The notes: generated by a model not told the origin, from the sequence alone. DNA of 64,000 bases from Aerobium sp039839275 (GCF_039839275.1 NZ_JBDOQP010000006.1:62001-126000), one strand, 5' to 3'; shown: positions 1-9,000, counted from the stretch's first letter. Numbers and translations: made by a program.

Positions 1-39
1 TCGGCGCTGGCGGCAGCCACGAAGGAGGATGTTCGATGA
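1..39 (+). CDS. 3' end of an upstream gene (partial)
   Basis: The first frame is open from base 1 and ends ...TKEDVR at a TGA (37-39) that overlaps the ATG of the next gene as ATGA. This is the usual sign of translational coupling, so a gene of the same operon probably lies just outside the window. Thirteen codons are too few to identify it. Confidence 0.4.
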   Translation, partial: SALAAATKEDVR

Positions 40-815
40 GCAAGCAACAATTCTGGAGCAGGGTGGAGATCGGCATTGCCGAGTTGGTGATCGAAAGCCC
101 GCCTGTCAACGCGCTCGACAGCGTCGGCTGGCGCACATTCTCACAGGAAATCGACGCCCTGCAGGCCAACCCGGAGGTGCGCGTGCTGGTGATCCGCGCC
201 GAAGGACGCGGTTTCTGCGCCGGGGTCGACATCAAGGAATTGCAACGGCATCCGGAGCGCATTTCAGAGGTGAATGCGGGCAATTGGGAGACCTTCCGCG
301 CCATCCATCGCGGCCAAAAGCCGGTGATCGTGGCAGCGCATGGCTATATCCTAGGCGGCGGCATCGGCATCAGTGGCTCTGCCGACATCCTCTTCTGCTC
401 GCCGGACGCTACCTTCGGCGTGCCTGAGGTGGATCGCGGCGCGCTTGGTGCGGGCGCGCACCTTCAGCGGCTATTCCCAGTACAAAAGGTACGCCAGATG
501 TATTTCACCGGCGAGCCAATCACTGCCGCGGAAGCCTACCGCCTCGGTGCGGTAGAACGCGTCGTACCGCGCGAGGAACTGCGCGCGGCGGCGATGGAAG
601 TGGCAGGCAAGATCGCCGCCAAGAGCACGACGATGATCCGCCTTGCAAAGGAGGCGTTGAACGGCATCGAAGACGGAGACCTAGAGCACAAGTACCGCTG
701 GGAGCAGGGTTTCACTGCGCAAGCCTATCTGAGCGCGGAGTCCCAAGAAGCGCGCGACGCCTTCGTAGACAAGCGCGACGGCGAATTCAACAAGGCGAAG
801 GGCGGGCAGGATTGA
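36..815 (+). CDS. enoyl-CoA hydratase/isomerase family protein (EchA20-like ring hydrolase candidate)
   Basis: A 259-aa crotonase-fold protein. The oxyanion-hole motifs are visible: GRGFCAGVDIKEL near residue 60 and the LGGGIG loop near 108. The C-terminal part with YRWEQGF and a nearby RDAFV resembles, from memory, EchA20 of mycobacterial steroid catabolism, which opens the last steroid ring. A plain hydratase/isomerase role is equally allowed by the fold. GAAGGAGG stands 7 nt before the ATG, and the start overlaps the preceding stop codon. It is the first full gene of a rightward operon with the SDR, MaoC and SnoaL-like genes. The family is certain; the substrate is inferred from the neighbourhood. 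Confidence 0.85.
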   Translation: MSKQQFWSRVEIGIAELVIESPPVNALDSVGWRTFSQEIDALQANPEVRVLVIRAEGRGFCAGVDIKELQRHPERISEVNAGNWETFRAIHRGQKPVIVAAHGYILGGGIGISGSADILFCSPDATFGVPEVDRGALGAGAHLQRLFPVQKVRQMYFTGEPITAAEAYRLGAVERVVPREELRAAAMEVAGKIAAKSTTMIRLAKEALNGIEDGDLEHKYRWEQGFTAQAYLSAESQEARDAFVDKRDGEFNKAKGGQD

Positions 816-817
816 CC

Positions 818-1618
818 ATGAGCGAGACAATTACAGTCGCGGTACCGCCTTACGTCCAGGGCCATGCGCTGCTCGAAGGACGTTCAGTCCTGATCACCGC
901 GGCCGCCGGCGTAGGGATCGGTTTTGCTGCGGCGCGGCGCGCGATCGAGGAGGGTTGCCGCGCGATCATGATCTCCGACATCCACGAGCGCCGGCTCAAC
1001 GAGGCGGCTGAGAGGCTGCGGGCGCTGGGCGGGACGGCCGAGGTTCACGCGCAGCTGTGCAATGTCACGAAGGAAGACGAGGTGCAGGCGCTGGTTGACG
1101 CGTCAGAAGACAAGCTCGGCGGGATCGACGTGCTGATCAACAATGCCGGCATGGGCGGCTTCAGAAGCGTCGTAGAGATGAGCGACCAGGAATGGAACCT
1201 CGTTCTCGACGTCACCCTCAACGGCACAATGCGCATGACCCGCGCCGCCCTGAAGAAGATGATTCCGCGCAAGAAGGGGGTGATCGTCAACAACGCATCG
1301 GTGCTGGGCTGGCGCGCGCAAAAGAGCCAGTCGCACTACGCGGCCGCCAAGGCGGGCGTCATGGCGTTCACCCGGTGCAGCGCGGTCGAGGCGGCCGAGC
1401 ACGGCATCCGCATCAACGCCGTGTCGCCGTCGATCGCCATGCACGAATTCCTCAAGAAGGCGGCCGGACCCGGCGAGCTCGAGGCGCTGACGTCTCAGGA
1501 AGCCTTCGGCCGCGCTGCCGAAGTGTGGGAAGTCGCCAACGTCATGATGTTCCTCGCCAGCGATTACTCCGGCTATATGGTCGGAGAAATTGTCTCCGTT
1601 TCCAGCCAAAGGGCGTGA
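818..1618 (+). CDS. SDR family oxidoreductase (IpdF-like hydroxyacyl-CoA dehydrogenase)
   Basis: A classical short-chain dehydrogenase of about 266 aa. An atypical nucleotide-binding loop (TAAAGVGIGFAAAR) follows LLEGRSVLI, then come NNAG, a catalytic Ser in NNASVLGWRAQ and the YAAAK pair. The TAAAGxGIG loop and the VNNASVLGWRAQ..SHYAAAKAGVMA block match what I recall of IpdF (Rv3559c), the hydroxy-indane-carboxyl-CoA dehydrogenase of the HIP pathway. The ATG at 818 is preferred over an overlapping TTG at 812 because AGGA lies upstream at good spacing. It follows the crotonase gene by 2 nt. Confidence 0.85.
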   Translation: MSETITVAVPPYVQGHALLEGRSVLITAAAGVGIGFAAARRAIEEGCRAIMISDIHERRLNEAAERLRALGGTAEVHAQLCNVTKEDEVQALVDASEDKLGGIDVLINNAGMGGFRSVVEMSDQEWNLVLDVTLNGTMRMTRAALKKMIPRKKGVIVNNASVLGWRAQKSQSHYAAAKAGVMAFTRCSAVEAAEHGIRINAVSPSIAMHEFLKKAAGPGELEALTSQEAFGRAAEVWEVANVMMFLASDYSGYMVGEIVSVSSQRA

Positions 1619-1620
1619 CC

Positions 1621-2079
1621 GTGGGGGTCGTCTTCACGTCTCCACAAGACGCGCTTGCCGCCGTCGGTTCGTCGCTCGGCGCAAGCGATTGGCTCACCAT
1701 CGATCAGACCCGCATCGACGAGTTCGCTCGCGCCACGGGCGATTTGCAGTGGATCCATGTCGATCCCGCAAAGGCCAAGGACGGCCCGTTCGGCAAGACT
1801 GTGGCGCACGGCTACCTGACCTTCTCGCTGATCAACATGTTCTTGCCGCAGCTGTGGCGCGCGGAAGGAGCGTCGATGGGCATCAACTACGGCGCTGACC
1901 GGCTGCGCTTTCCCGCGCCCGTACCAGTGGGATCGCGCGTGCGCGCCGTAGCCGAGCTATTGAAGGCAGAACCGACCGGCGGCAATGCCGTCCAGACGAC
2001 CGTGCGCGTGACTATGGAGCTGGAGGGCTCGGCCAAGCCCGGCTGCGTGGCCGACATCATCGGCCGCTACTATTTCTGA
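1621..2079 (+). CDS. MaoC family dehydratase
   Basis: A 152-aa single hot-dog domain. The hydratase-2 signature is present as FARATGDLQWIHVDP followed by GKTVAHGYLT, which supplies the Asp/His catalytic pair of R-specific enoyl-CoA hydratases. The start is GTG at 1621, with AAAGGG 7 nt upstream. A GTG at 1615, forming GTGA with the SDR stop, is the alternative. It probably hydrates an enoyl-CoA intermediate of the pathway encoded around it; the substrate is not deducible. Confidence 0.85.
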   Translation: MGVVFTSPQDALAAVGSSLGASDWLTIDQTRIDEFARATGDLQWIHVDPAKAKDGPFGKTVAHGYLTFSLINMFLPQLWRAEGASMGINYGADRLRFPAPVPVGSRVRAVAELLKAEPTGGNAVQTTVRVTMELEGSAKPGCVADIIGRYYF

Positions 2080-2090
2080 AGGAACCCGTG

Positions 2091-2720
2091 ATGGACGAGG
2101 CACAGGCTGAGATGCTCCGGCGTCTCGATCGCATTGAATCCCGCGACGAGATCCGTCAGCTCATTTCCAAATATTCGATCGCGCTCGACATGCGCGACAT
2201 GGATGCGCTTGCGGGACTGTTCCTTCCCGACGTGAAGGTCGGCGCGGACAAGTCTGGCCGCGCGGCCCTGCGCGCCTTTTTTGACGAGACCATGCGAACG
2301 CAGTTCGACGGTACGTCGCACCATGTCGGCACGACGGTGATCGAGTTCGTCGACAGCGACAATGCCGCGGGCGTTGTCTATTCGAAGAACGAGCACGAGA
2401 CCGGCGCGGAATGGGTCATCATGCAGATGATGTATTATGACCGCTACCGTCGGGTGGACGGCCGCTGGCATTTTGCCCGCCGTCAGCCCCTCTACTGGTA
2501 CGCCACCGACCTGAACAAACCGCCGATCGGCTCACGCAAAATGCGCTGGCCGGGGCGCGAGCCTTATGAAGGCGCGTTTCACGCGCTGTTTCCGTCGTGG
2601 AACGAATACTGGGAGCGGGGTGGCCCCGCGGACACCCCCATCGCCGTGCCGGCGCCGCTAGAAGAGTTCATCGAGACGATGCGGCGCGGCAACGAGGTTC
2701 GCGGCAACCGGGTGCGCTGA
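2091..2720 (+). CDS. nuclear transport factor 2 / SnoaL-like protein
   Basis: A 209-aa protein with an N-terminal SnoaL-like alpha+beta barrel (I-R-Q-L-I-S-K-Y..D-M-D-A-L-A-G-L-F, about residues 17-145) and a roughly 60-residue C-terminal extension rich in Trp and Pro. Relatives act as dehydratases, isomerases or hydroxylase helpers in steroid, polyketide and aromatic degradation. The ATG at 2091 is chosen over an adjacent GTG at 2088. It is the last gene of the rightward operon, 11 nt after maoC, and converges on the LuxR-type gene. Confidence 0.75.
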   Translation: MDEAQAEMLRRLDRIESRDEIRQLISKYSIALDMRDMDALAGLFLPDVKVGADKSGRAALRAFFDETMRTQFDGTSHHVGTTVIEFVDSDNAAGVVYSKNEHETGAEWVIMQMMYYDRYRRVDGRWHFARRQPLYWYATDLNKPPIGSRKMRWPGREPYEGAFHALFPSWNEYWERGGPADTPIAVPAPLEEFIETMRRGNEVRGNRVR

Positions 2721-2758
2721 GCCCCGCGCCGCCACGATGCAGCGCGAGGCGTAGCACT

Positions 2759-3772
2759 TCAGGCGGGGTGATGCTTTGTCTCGCCAAGCAGTGCGGCACT
2801 GTTCAGCACCAGCCGCACCAGCTCCGTCTGACGCGAGATTCCGCTCTTGGAAAAGATTGAGCGCAGGTGGGCGCGTGCGGTGTTGCGGCTGATGTCGAGC
2901 GATGTCGCGGCATCCTCCAGCGACAGACCGGATGTCAACCGACGTGTAACAGCCGCCTCGGCAGGCGTTAGGTCGAATATCTGGCGTACGAACTCGCTTT
3001 CCACTTCGGGCGCCACGTCGCAGTCACGCACGTACACAACGGCACGTGCGACCGCGCCGGGGCGGCGTCCAGCCATCGGCCGAACCATCACGCCAAGCGT
3101 GCGGGCTCCCGATTCCTTGGTCAGCGAAATACCGCGCGACACACCTATGCCGTCGCCCGAGATGGCATCCCGGATCGCGGACTGAAGAAGGCGATCTTCA
3201 CTGGCGCTGGTTGCACGCAGCCTACCGAGTTGGGCCTGGATGCCGTCGCGCGACGCGAGGAAGCGTTCGGCCAGCGCTGACACGCTGCATAGACGCCCGC
3301 TTTGATCGACCAGAATCACGCCGACATTCAACCGGTCAAGAGCGTCGGAATAGAGGCTCTTTTCGACCGCGCTTCCGTCTATGCGCGCTGCAAGCTCAAG
3401 CGCGCGCGCGATGTGGGCGACCAGCACCTCGGCGACTGCGCAGTCGTCCTGACTCAAGGACGCATGATCAGTGGCACGGAACAAGCGTAGCCCATAGTGT
3501 GTATCGTCGGCATTGCTCGACGCGTAAACGCTCCGCAAGCCGGCCTGCAATTCCGCCAGCGCCGGGGCGTCGCATACCACGCCGTCAGCGGCGGAAAGGA
3601 AAAGCTCCGCTTCCCGCCCCCGGCGCTCGATTTCTAGGACCACGACATCGGCTTCGAAATGCGCGCGCACGACCGCGAGCGCGGCCTCGACCGGCGCCCC
3701 GTCAACGAGCTCCACCGAGAGCGTGTTAAGCAGCTGGCCGAAACTGATCGCCGATCTGGAATGAAACGACAT
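2759..3772 (-). CDS. LuxR family transcriptional regulator with PAS-like sensor region
   Basis: A 337-aa protein. The C-terminal LuxR/NarL helix-turn-helix begins at LTPAEAAVTRRL and contains S-R-N-T-A-R-A-H-L-R-S-I-F-S-K (about residues 265-325). The middle (VGVILVDQSGRLCSVSALAERFL) looks like a PAS fold, and the N-terminal 150 residues are unassigned. GGAGGAG lies 3 nt upstream of the ATG. Its place between the SnoaL-like gene and the transporter binding protein suggests it senses a pathway substrate or CoA ester and controls the catabolic cluster; this is inference. A 15-codon ORF lies upstream. Confidence 0.8.
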   Translation of the reverse strand: MSFHSRSAISFGQLLNTLSVELVDGAPVEAALAVVRAHFEADVVVLEIERRGREAELFLSAADGVVCDAPALAELQAGLRSVYASSNADDTHYGLRLFRATDHASLSQDDCAVAEVLVAHIARALELAARIDGSAVEKSLYSDALDRLNVGVILVDQSGRLCSVSALAERFLASRDGIQAQLGRLRATSASEDRLLQSAIRDAISGDGIGVSRGISLTKESGARTLGVMVRPMAGRRPGAVARAVVYVRDCDVAPEVESEFVRQIFDLTPAEAAVTRRLTSGLSLEDAATSLDISRNTARAHLRSIFSKSGISRQTELVRLVLNSAALLGETKHHPA

Positions 3773-3861
3773 GACTCCTCCTCGCCCGCGCGAGCTGGTC
3801 GCGGGGCCACAAATGCTTGTTCGTTTTAAACTTGAATGCGAGCGTGGGCGGCAGCCCTGGC

Positions 3862-3909
3862 TCAGCCCGGCATGCGCGGATAACGATTGATGAGATGCAG
3901 TGGGGTCAT
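3862..3909 (-). CDS. possible 15-aa leader peptide upstream of the LuxR-type gene
   Basis: On the minus strand a strong ribosome binding site (GGGAGGAA) stands 5-6 nt before ATG. It opens a 15-codon frame, MTPLHLINRYPRMPG, ending in TGA, about 90 nt upstream of the LuxR-type start. No homologue is known to me. It may be a translated leader, the stump of a deleted gene, or chance; the quality of the RBS is the only positive evidence. Confidence 0.3.
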   Translation of the reverse strand: MTPLHLINRYPRMPG

Positions 3910-4029
3910 CACAGTTCCTCCCGTGAACTCCTAGCCCGACGAGATTGTCACTAATTCAACAGGCTGTCAAACAATTCGTCATGCTGTCGCAAAATTCTGC
4001 ATTGCGTCAAATTCTTGCCGCGTCGCAGC

Positions 4030-4058
4030 AAAAAAGAACCCCGCCGAAGCGGGGTTCT
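4030..4058 (-). terminator. Rho-independent terminator of the Liv-type binding protein gene
   Basis: A perfect 10-bp stem (AGAACCCCGC / GCGGGGTTCT, 4035-4044 and 4049-4058) closes on a CGAA tetraloop. On the minus strand it is followed by a run of six T. It sits 28 nt after the stop codon at 4087. Confidence 0.92.
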
Positions 4059-4086
4059 ACGCCTTCCTGGAGAGTGGTACGAGCGA

Positions 4087-5298
4087 TCAGGATGCGCAGT
4101 CCAAACGCTCCACAAGGCCGTCTTCGCGAAGGATGTGCGGATTCTTCGTCACCTTGATCGACTCCGGTGCAGGCAGAAAATGGCTGGTGTCGGTCGCGGC
4201 AATCGCACCGATCTGCACCGTGATCTGGTCGGCATTCTCCTCGATCCACTTCGCCACGGCCTCGCCATCCGTCGTGCCCGCGCCGTTGACGGCAGCGGCC
4301 ATGATAAGCGGCTGGATGTAGTATGGGTTGAGTGATGGAGCGCCGCCCATCCGCTCGATGTTCGGCACGGACGCTTCAGCGCGCGTCACAAACTTGGCAA
4401 AGTCCGATTCCCCCACGGCGTCGTCAGGGCAATACGTCATACCCACGAACTGCGTGCTGTAGACACCCTCGAAGGCGTCGGCACCGATGATGTTCGCGTT
4501 GCCCACGGCGTAGTTCGACATGGTCTGATTGGCGAGCACCGGCACGTCCCAGCCGATATCGGCACGGTTCTCCAGCAGCTTGCGCGAATCGTCCCCGATA
4601 GAGTTGATCAACAGGATCGCCTCCGTGCCGGCGTTCCGCATCGAAAAGAGCTGTGGCGTCATGTCCTCCGCGCGGAAGGGAAACTCCTGCGTGATGACTG
4701 GTTCGACGCCCTTTTCCTTCATGTAGTCGACGATCTCGCTCACCGCCGCCTTGGACATGCCGCCATTGTCGGAGATGAGGCCAATCTTGGTGATGCCCAG
4801 CACGTCAATGGCGTAGTCGATGTTCGGCATCATCTGGTACAGGCCGGTCACCGAGGTGGAGAAGTGATAGGGGGCAGCCTGAGGCGTCAATTCGGTCGAC
4901 GCGGCCGTCGATATATGCGCCACCTTTTTCTCGGTGGAAACGGTCGTGATCGGTATCGTCTCTTGACTGGTGGCAGGGCCAACGAGCATTTCCACGCCGA
5001 CATTGTCGATCAGGCGGCGCGTTTCGCTGACTCCGTGCGTGGGATCGGTTGCGGTGTCTCCCAGAACCAGTTCAACCTGTTTGCCCAGAATGCCGCCTGC
5101 TTCGTTTATCTCCTGGATTGCCAGCTTCCACGCTTCCGTCGCCACCGCACCGATCGACGCGCCGCCGCCGGTGATCGACATGACGCCGCCCATCTTGATC
5201 GTTTCCTGAGCGGACGCGCCTGTAGCGCCGAGGGCCAGTACGGCCGCAGACGCCAGCGCCAACCGCGTGATGCGGGTACCGCAAGAGTTTAATGTCAT
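4087..5298 (-). CDS. branched-chain amino acid-type ABC transporter substrate-binding protein
   Basis: A 403-aa periplasmic-binding protein type 1 (LivK/Leu-Ile-Val family). The N-terminus is a Sec signal peptide ending in GATGASAQE, followed by TIKMGGVMSITGGGASIG, the ligand-binding start of the family. The ATG at 5298 has GGAGGAAG immediately upstream; a longer reading to 5358 lacks this site. It is the separate receptor for the LivH/LivMG/LivF machinery encoded at 16.7-20.1 kb, or for another system. In catabolic clusters such receptors often bind aromatic or alicyclic acids rather than leucine. A perfect terminator follows. Confidence 0.88.
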   Translation of the reverse strand: MTLNSCGTRITRLALASAAVLALGATGASAQETIKMGGVMSITGGGASIGAVATEAWKLAIQEINEAGGILGKQVELVLGDTATDPTHGVSETRRLIDNVGVEMLVGPATSQETIPITTVSTEKKVAHISTAASTELTPQAAPYHFSTSVTGLYQMMPNIDYAIDVLGITKIGLISDNGGMSKAAVSEIVDYMKEKGVEPVITQEFPFRAEDMTPQLFSMRNAGTEAILLINSIGDDSRKLLENRADIGWDVPVLANQTMSNYAVGNANIIGADAFEGVYSTQFVGMTYCPDDAVGESDFAKFVTRAEASVPNIERMGGAPSLNPYYIQPLIMAAAVNGAGTTDGEAVAKWIEENADQITVQIGAIAATDTSHFLPAPESIKVTKNPHILREDGLVERLDCAS

Positions 5299-5409
5299 AA
5301 AACTTCCTCCGCTTGATGGATGCCCGGAGGCTACGCGCATGCCTGCAACGAGCATCACTCATTCAGACTAGGCATTCCCCGGCCTGCCTGCCTCCCGGGG
5401 GCATTCAGG

Positions 5410-6183
5410 TCAGCTGTGCGAGGACGGCGCGTGACGCTTTATTATATCGATGAAAAGCGGCGGTTCGCCGCCGCCGTGAACTTCCAGCGACGCCCCGCTG
5501 ACGAAGGCGGCCATAGGCGACGCCAGATAGAGCGCGGCTGCGGCGATGTCCTCGCCACGCCCCATACGTCTTGCTGGCAGCGCGGCCGAAAGCGCGTCCT
5601 GCGCGGCCTTAGATCCGTAACTCAGCTCGGTCTGCTCGGTCTGCATCAGTCCGGCGACGATCGCGTTGACCCGGATCTTTGGCCCCCACTCCTGGGCGAG
5701 GCTACCTGTCAGGTTGAGCAGGCCGGCCTTGGCCGCGCCGTACGCCGCCGTTGTCGGCGCCGGTCGCTGGCCAGCTACACTGGCGATGTTGATGATCGAG
5801 CCGCCCTCAGGCTGTGCCGCCATCCAGCGATGGACCGCCTGAGACAGGTGCAGCGGCCCGGTCAGGTTGAGCGCGATGATCGCCTCCGAAAAACGCGGCG
5901 AGACCGTCGCCGCATCAACTGGCGGGGAGCCGCCGGCATTGTTGACCAATACGTCTATGCGCGTGTGCGCGTTTCCTGCCGCGTCAATGAAGGCGCGGCA
6001 GGACGCTGCGTCGCGTACGTCGCATGTGTGGAAACTCGCAATGCGGGAGCCGCTTTGCGGAAGGTTTTCAGGCTCCGAGCGGGCACAGACGGCCACTTGC
6101 GCGCCTGCGTCAAGAAACGCGCACGCAATGTGGCGGCCGATGCCTTTGGTGCCACCGGTTACCAGGACGACGCGTCCCTCCAT
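5410..6183 (-). CDS. SDR family oxidoreductase
   Basis: A 257-aa classical SDR with a TGGTKGIGRHIA nucleotide loop close to the N-terminus, NNAGG, a catalytic Ser in INIASVAGQ and YGAAK. The C-terminus (FVSGASLEVHGGGE) is the usual SDR tail. The start at ATG 6183 puts the Rossmann motif at residue 8, as is normal; a TTG at 6285 would add 34 unlikely residues. It diverges from the acyl-CoA synthetase gene, leaving about 210 nt for a shared control region. The substrate is unknown, presumably a hydroxyl or keto intermediate of the pathway. Confidence 0.85.
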   Translation of the reverse strand: MEGRVVLVTGGTKGIGRHIACAFLDAGAQVAVCARSEPENLPQSGSRIASFHTCDVRDAASCRAFIDAAGNAHTRIDVLVNNAGGSPPVDAATVSPRFSEAIIALNLTGPLHLSQAVHRWMAAQPEGGSIINIASVAGQRPAPTTAAYGAAKAGLLNLTGSLAQEWGPKIRVNAIVAGLMQTEQTELSYGSKAAQDALSAALPARRMGRGEDIAAAALYLASPMAAFVSGASLEVHGGGEPPLFIDIIKRHAPSSHS

Positions 6184-6396
6184 GGGCAAAAGAAAGGAAT
6201 TGCTCGTCAATGCCGGGTCCGTGTTTGAACTGTCCAGGCCGGCCCCGAGGACCGGATTGCCAATGTCTATGGGAAGGGCCTGCAACGCAACTCGTCTCTT
6301 CGGACGATGCCACGTTCGAAGGCCCGCTCTATCGGCTAACCTGTTGCGGCTGGCAGCGCCTGAGGCGGCTGTCGCTGGCCACCGGACAGGACGAAG

Positions 6397-7983
6397 ATGG
6401 TGACTGAAGGCTCAGACTGGAACTTCACGACGATCCCTGCGCTGAGCGCGCGGGCCGCGGAGCTCTACGGCGAAGCGCGCGCGCTTGAGGATGGGAGCGT
6501 CAACCTCACCTTCATCGAACTTGACCAGTGGCGCAGACGGCTGGCGAAGGCCTTCATCGCATCGGGCGTCCACAAAGGCGACAGGGTGATGATCTGGGCG
6601 CCCAACTCGTGGAAGTGGTTCGCAGCCTCGCTCGGTCTCGTCAGCGCCGGTGCGATCCTCATCCCCTGCTCCACCCGCTTCAAAGGTACCGAGGTGGCCG
6701 AACTCATCCGTCGCAGCGGCACCACCATGCTTCTGGTGACAGGCGAATTCCTCGGACAATATTATCCCGACATGCTGGGTCCGGAAGCGCGCGCGCCGCT
6801 TCGAGAAATGGTCGTCTTTGACGGCGCGGGGGCTGGCGAGACCACATGGGAGGCGTTCGTCGCCCGAGGCGAGGCGATGGGTGACGACGAGCTGGACGCC
6901 CGCGCCGCGAGCGTCGCCCCCGATGACTTGTGCGACACGCTCTTCACCTCCGGCACAACGGGCTATCCCAAGGGGGTGATGTACGCGCATCGGCAGTGCT
7001 TGCGCGCCATCGACGCGTGGGCGACCCGTGTTGGTATCCGGCGCGGCGACCGCATCCTCGTCATCCCGCCTTTCTTCCACGCCTTTGGCTACCGCTCGGG
7101 CGCGATCGTCTCACTGATGCGGGGCGGCGTGCTCTTGCCGCACCTCACCTACGATCCCGACGAGATCCTTCATCGCGTACAAAGTGACAGGGTCAGCGTC
7201 ATTGCTGGCCCACCTGCAATCTTCCACGGCATGTTGCAGCACCCCGACTTGGCCGAGTTCGACACCAGCAGCCTTCGTCTCGGCATTACCGGCGGGTCTG
7301 TCGTGCCGGCAACGCTCATCAGGCGCATGCGGTCCGATCTCGGTTTTGCCGGCGTCGTCAATGGCTACGGTCTGACCGAATGCGGCGGCTACGGCACGAT
7401 GTGCCGTGCCGATGATGATGACGACGTGATCGCCAACACATCCGGCACTGCGTTTCCCGACACGGAGGTTCGCATTATGGACGCCGACGGGGCTCTCTTG
7501 CCCGACGGAGAGCCGGGGGAGGTCGTCGTACGGGGCTATCTGGTGATGCGTGGCTATTTCAACGACCCGGAGGCAACCGCCAGAACTATCGACGCGGACG
7601 GATGGCTACACACCGGCGACATCGGCTATTTCGACCGAAACGGCAATCTGCGCATCGAAGACCGCGTCAAGGACATGTACATCACCGGCGGCTTCAATTG
7701 CTATCCGGCGGAGATCGAGCGCTTTATGAGCGCCCACCCCGCCATAGGCCAGATCGCGGTGATCGGCGTTCCCGACGACCGTCTCGGCGAGGTTGGCAAG
7801 GCCTTCGTGGTGCTACGCCCCGGCGCGTTGGCCACCGAGCAGGAGCTGATTGCCTGGGCGCGCGCGAACATCGCCAACTTCAAGGTTCCGCGATCCGTCG
7901 AATTCCGTGCGTCTCTACCCACAAGCCCACAGGGCAAGGTAGTCAAGGACCAACTCAGAGCCCCCGCCTCCCAAGGCGCATGA
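6397..7983 (+). CDS. AMP-dependent acyl-CoA synthetase (FadD3-like)
   Basis: A 528-aa ANL-superfamily ligase that adenylates a carboxylic acid and transfers it to CoA. Motifs in order are the P-loop LFTSGTTGYPKGV (about residues 183-195), A5 NGYGLTECGG, A7 LHTGDIGYFD, A8 RVKDMYITGGFNCYP, and the catalytic Lys near the end in SPQGKVVK. The AHRQ and PFFHAFGYRSG stretches resemble, as I recall, FadD3, which activates HIP, the two-ring remnant of steroids. It stands alone on the plus strand, divergent from an SDR and closed by a strong hairpin. Confidence 0.88.
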   Translation: MVTEGSDWNFTTIPALSARAAELYGEARALEDGSVNLTFIELDQWRRRLAKAFIASGVHKGDRVMIWAPNSWKWFAASLGLVSAGAILIPCSTRFKGTEVAELIRRSGTTMLLVTGEFLGQYYPDMLGPEARAPLREMVVFDGAGAGETTWEAFVARGEAMGDDELDARAASVAPDDLCDTLFTSGTTGYPKGVMYAHRQCLRAIDAWATRVGIRRGDRILVIPPFFHAFGYRSGAIVSLMRGGVLLPHLTYDPDEILHRVQSDRVSVIAGPPAIFHGMLQHPDLAEFDTSSLRLGITGGSVVPATLIRRMRSDLGFAGVVNGYGLTECGGYGTMCRADDDDDVIANTSGTAFPDTEVRIMDADGALLPDGEPGEVVVRGYLVMRGYFNDPEATARTIDADGWLHTGDIGYFDRNGNLRIEDRVKDMYITGGFNCYPAEIERFMSAHPAIGQIAVIGVPDDRLGEVGKAFVVLRPGALATEQELIAWARANIANFKVPRSVEFRASLPTSPQGKVVKDQLRAPASQGA

Positions 7984-8017
7984 CCGGCAGTCTGCCGCGC
8001 AAGCGGCAGGCTGCCGG
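7984..8017. terminator. hairpin between convergent genes
   Basis: A 15-bp stem (7984-7998 with 8003-8017) closes on a GCAA tetraloop. It has a single T/G mismatch, which is a U-G wobble in RNA. It begins directly after the acyl-CoA synthetase stop codon and lies between convergent genes. There is no T-tract, so it may act as a 3' processing barrier or a bidirectional terminator. Confidence 0.65.
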
Positions 8018-8072
8018 AAGCCAGGATTGGTGCGCACCTCTCCCGTCCGATCGAAAATTCAGGTGAGGAGTT

Positions 8073-8981
8073 TCAGTCCGCCCCGTAAACGGGTTTCGGA
8101 GCTGCGCGTTCGGCCATCAGCCGCTCGATCCTGTCGCCGATCTCCGCTGCCTCAAACCGCGCACCTTTGTCGAACTCGGGTCCATCGGTCCAGCCAAGGC
8201 AGATGCGCAACTTGCCACCGATCAGTTCGAAGATCTGCCCGGTGACATCGGCTGAATGGTCGCTGCACAGCCACGCAACCAGTGGGCCGGTGTTTTCAGG
8301 CGCAAATATGTCGAACTCACCTTCCTTCGCCTTCATGGAGTCAGCAAAGGCGGTCTCAGTCATGCGCGTGCGCGCGTTCGGCGCCAGACCGTTGGCGGTT
8401 ATGCCATAGCGGGCGAGCTCGGCCGCCTGTACCAGCGTCATCGTTGCGATGCCGGCTTTTGCGGCCGAATAGGCGCTCTGGCCGACACTGCCTTGCAAAC
8501 CCGCGCCCGACGAAGTGTTGATGATGCGGGCATCCACCTTATGGCCGGCCTTGTTGCGCGCGCGCCAATAGTCGACCGCATGACGGCTGATGCAGAAATG
8601 GCCGCGCAGATGGACGCGCAGCACAGCATCCCATTCCTCCGGCGTGCAAGATACGAACATCCGGTCGCGCACGAAGCCTGCATTATTGACGACGGCGTCA
8701 AGGTCGCCGAAAGCTTCCAGGGCGGCCGCGACCACACGGCCTCCTGCCTCCCAGTCTGCCACGTCGTCATAATTCGCGATGGCCTGTCCGCCCAGCGCGG
8801 TGATTTCGCCCACCACCTGCTGCGCAGGCGTTTCTGCGGTGGCGTCGCCATGCGTGCCGACGCCGAGATCGTTGACCACCACCTTTGCACCTTGTCGTGC
8901 CAGTTCAAGAGCATAGGCCCTGCCTAGTCCCCGCCCCGCGCCGGTGACGATGACGACTCGATCCTGACAGATGCCAGCCAT
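8073..8981 (-). CDS. SDR family oxidoreductase (hydroxyacyl-CoA dehydrogenase type)
   Basis: A 302-aa SDR of the type found in multifunctional enzyme 2. Features are TGAGRGLGRAYALEL, then VVVNDLGVGTHGD, NNAG, NTSSGAGLQGSVGQSAYSAAK and a long C-terminal arm with PENTGPLVAWLCSD. Such enzymes usually oxidise 3-hydroxyacyl-CoA esters of bulky substrates, and a relative (Rv3548c) lies in the mycobacterial HIP regulon. The start at 8981 has GGGAGA upstream and is 20 nt downstream of the gamma-carbonic-anhydrase-like gene. It is the final gene of the long leftward operon. Confidence 0.85.
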   Translation of the reverse strand: MAGICQDRVVIVTGAGRGLGRAYALELARQGAKVVVNDLGVGTHGDATAETPAQQVVGEITALGGQAIANYDDVADWEAGGRVVAAALEAFGDLDAVVNNAGFVRDRMFVSCTPEEWDAVLRVHLRGHFCISRHAVDYWRARNKAGHKVDARIINTSSGAGLQGSVGQSAYSAAKAGIATMTLVQAAELARYGITANGLAPNARTRMTETAFADSMKAKEGEFDIFAPENTGPLVAWLCSDHSADVTGQIFELIGGKLRICLGWTDGPEFDKGARFEAAEIGDRIERLMAERAAPKPVYGAD

Positions 8982-9000
8982 AGCGGCTTTCTCCCAAATC

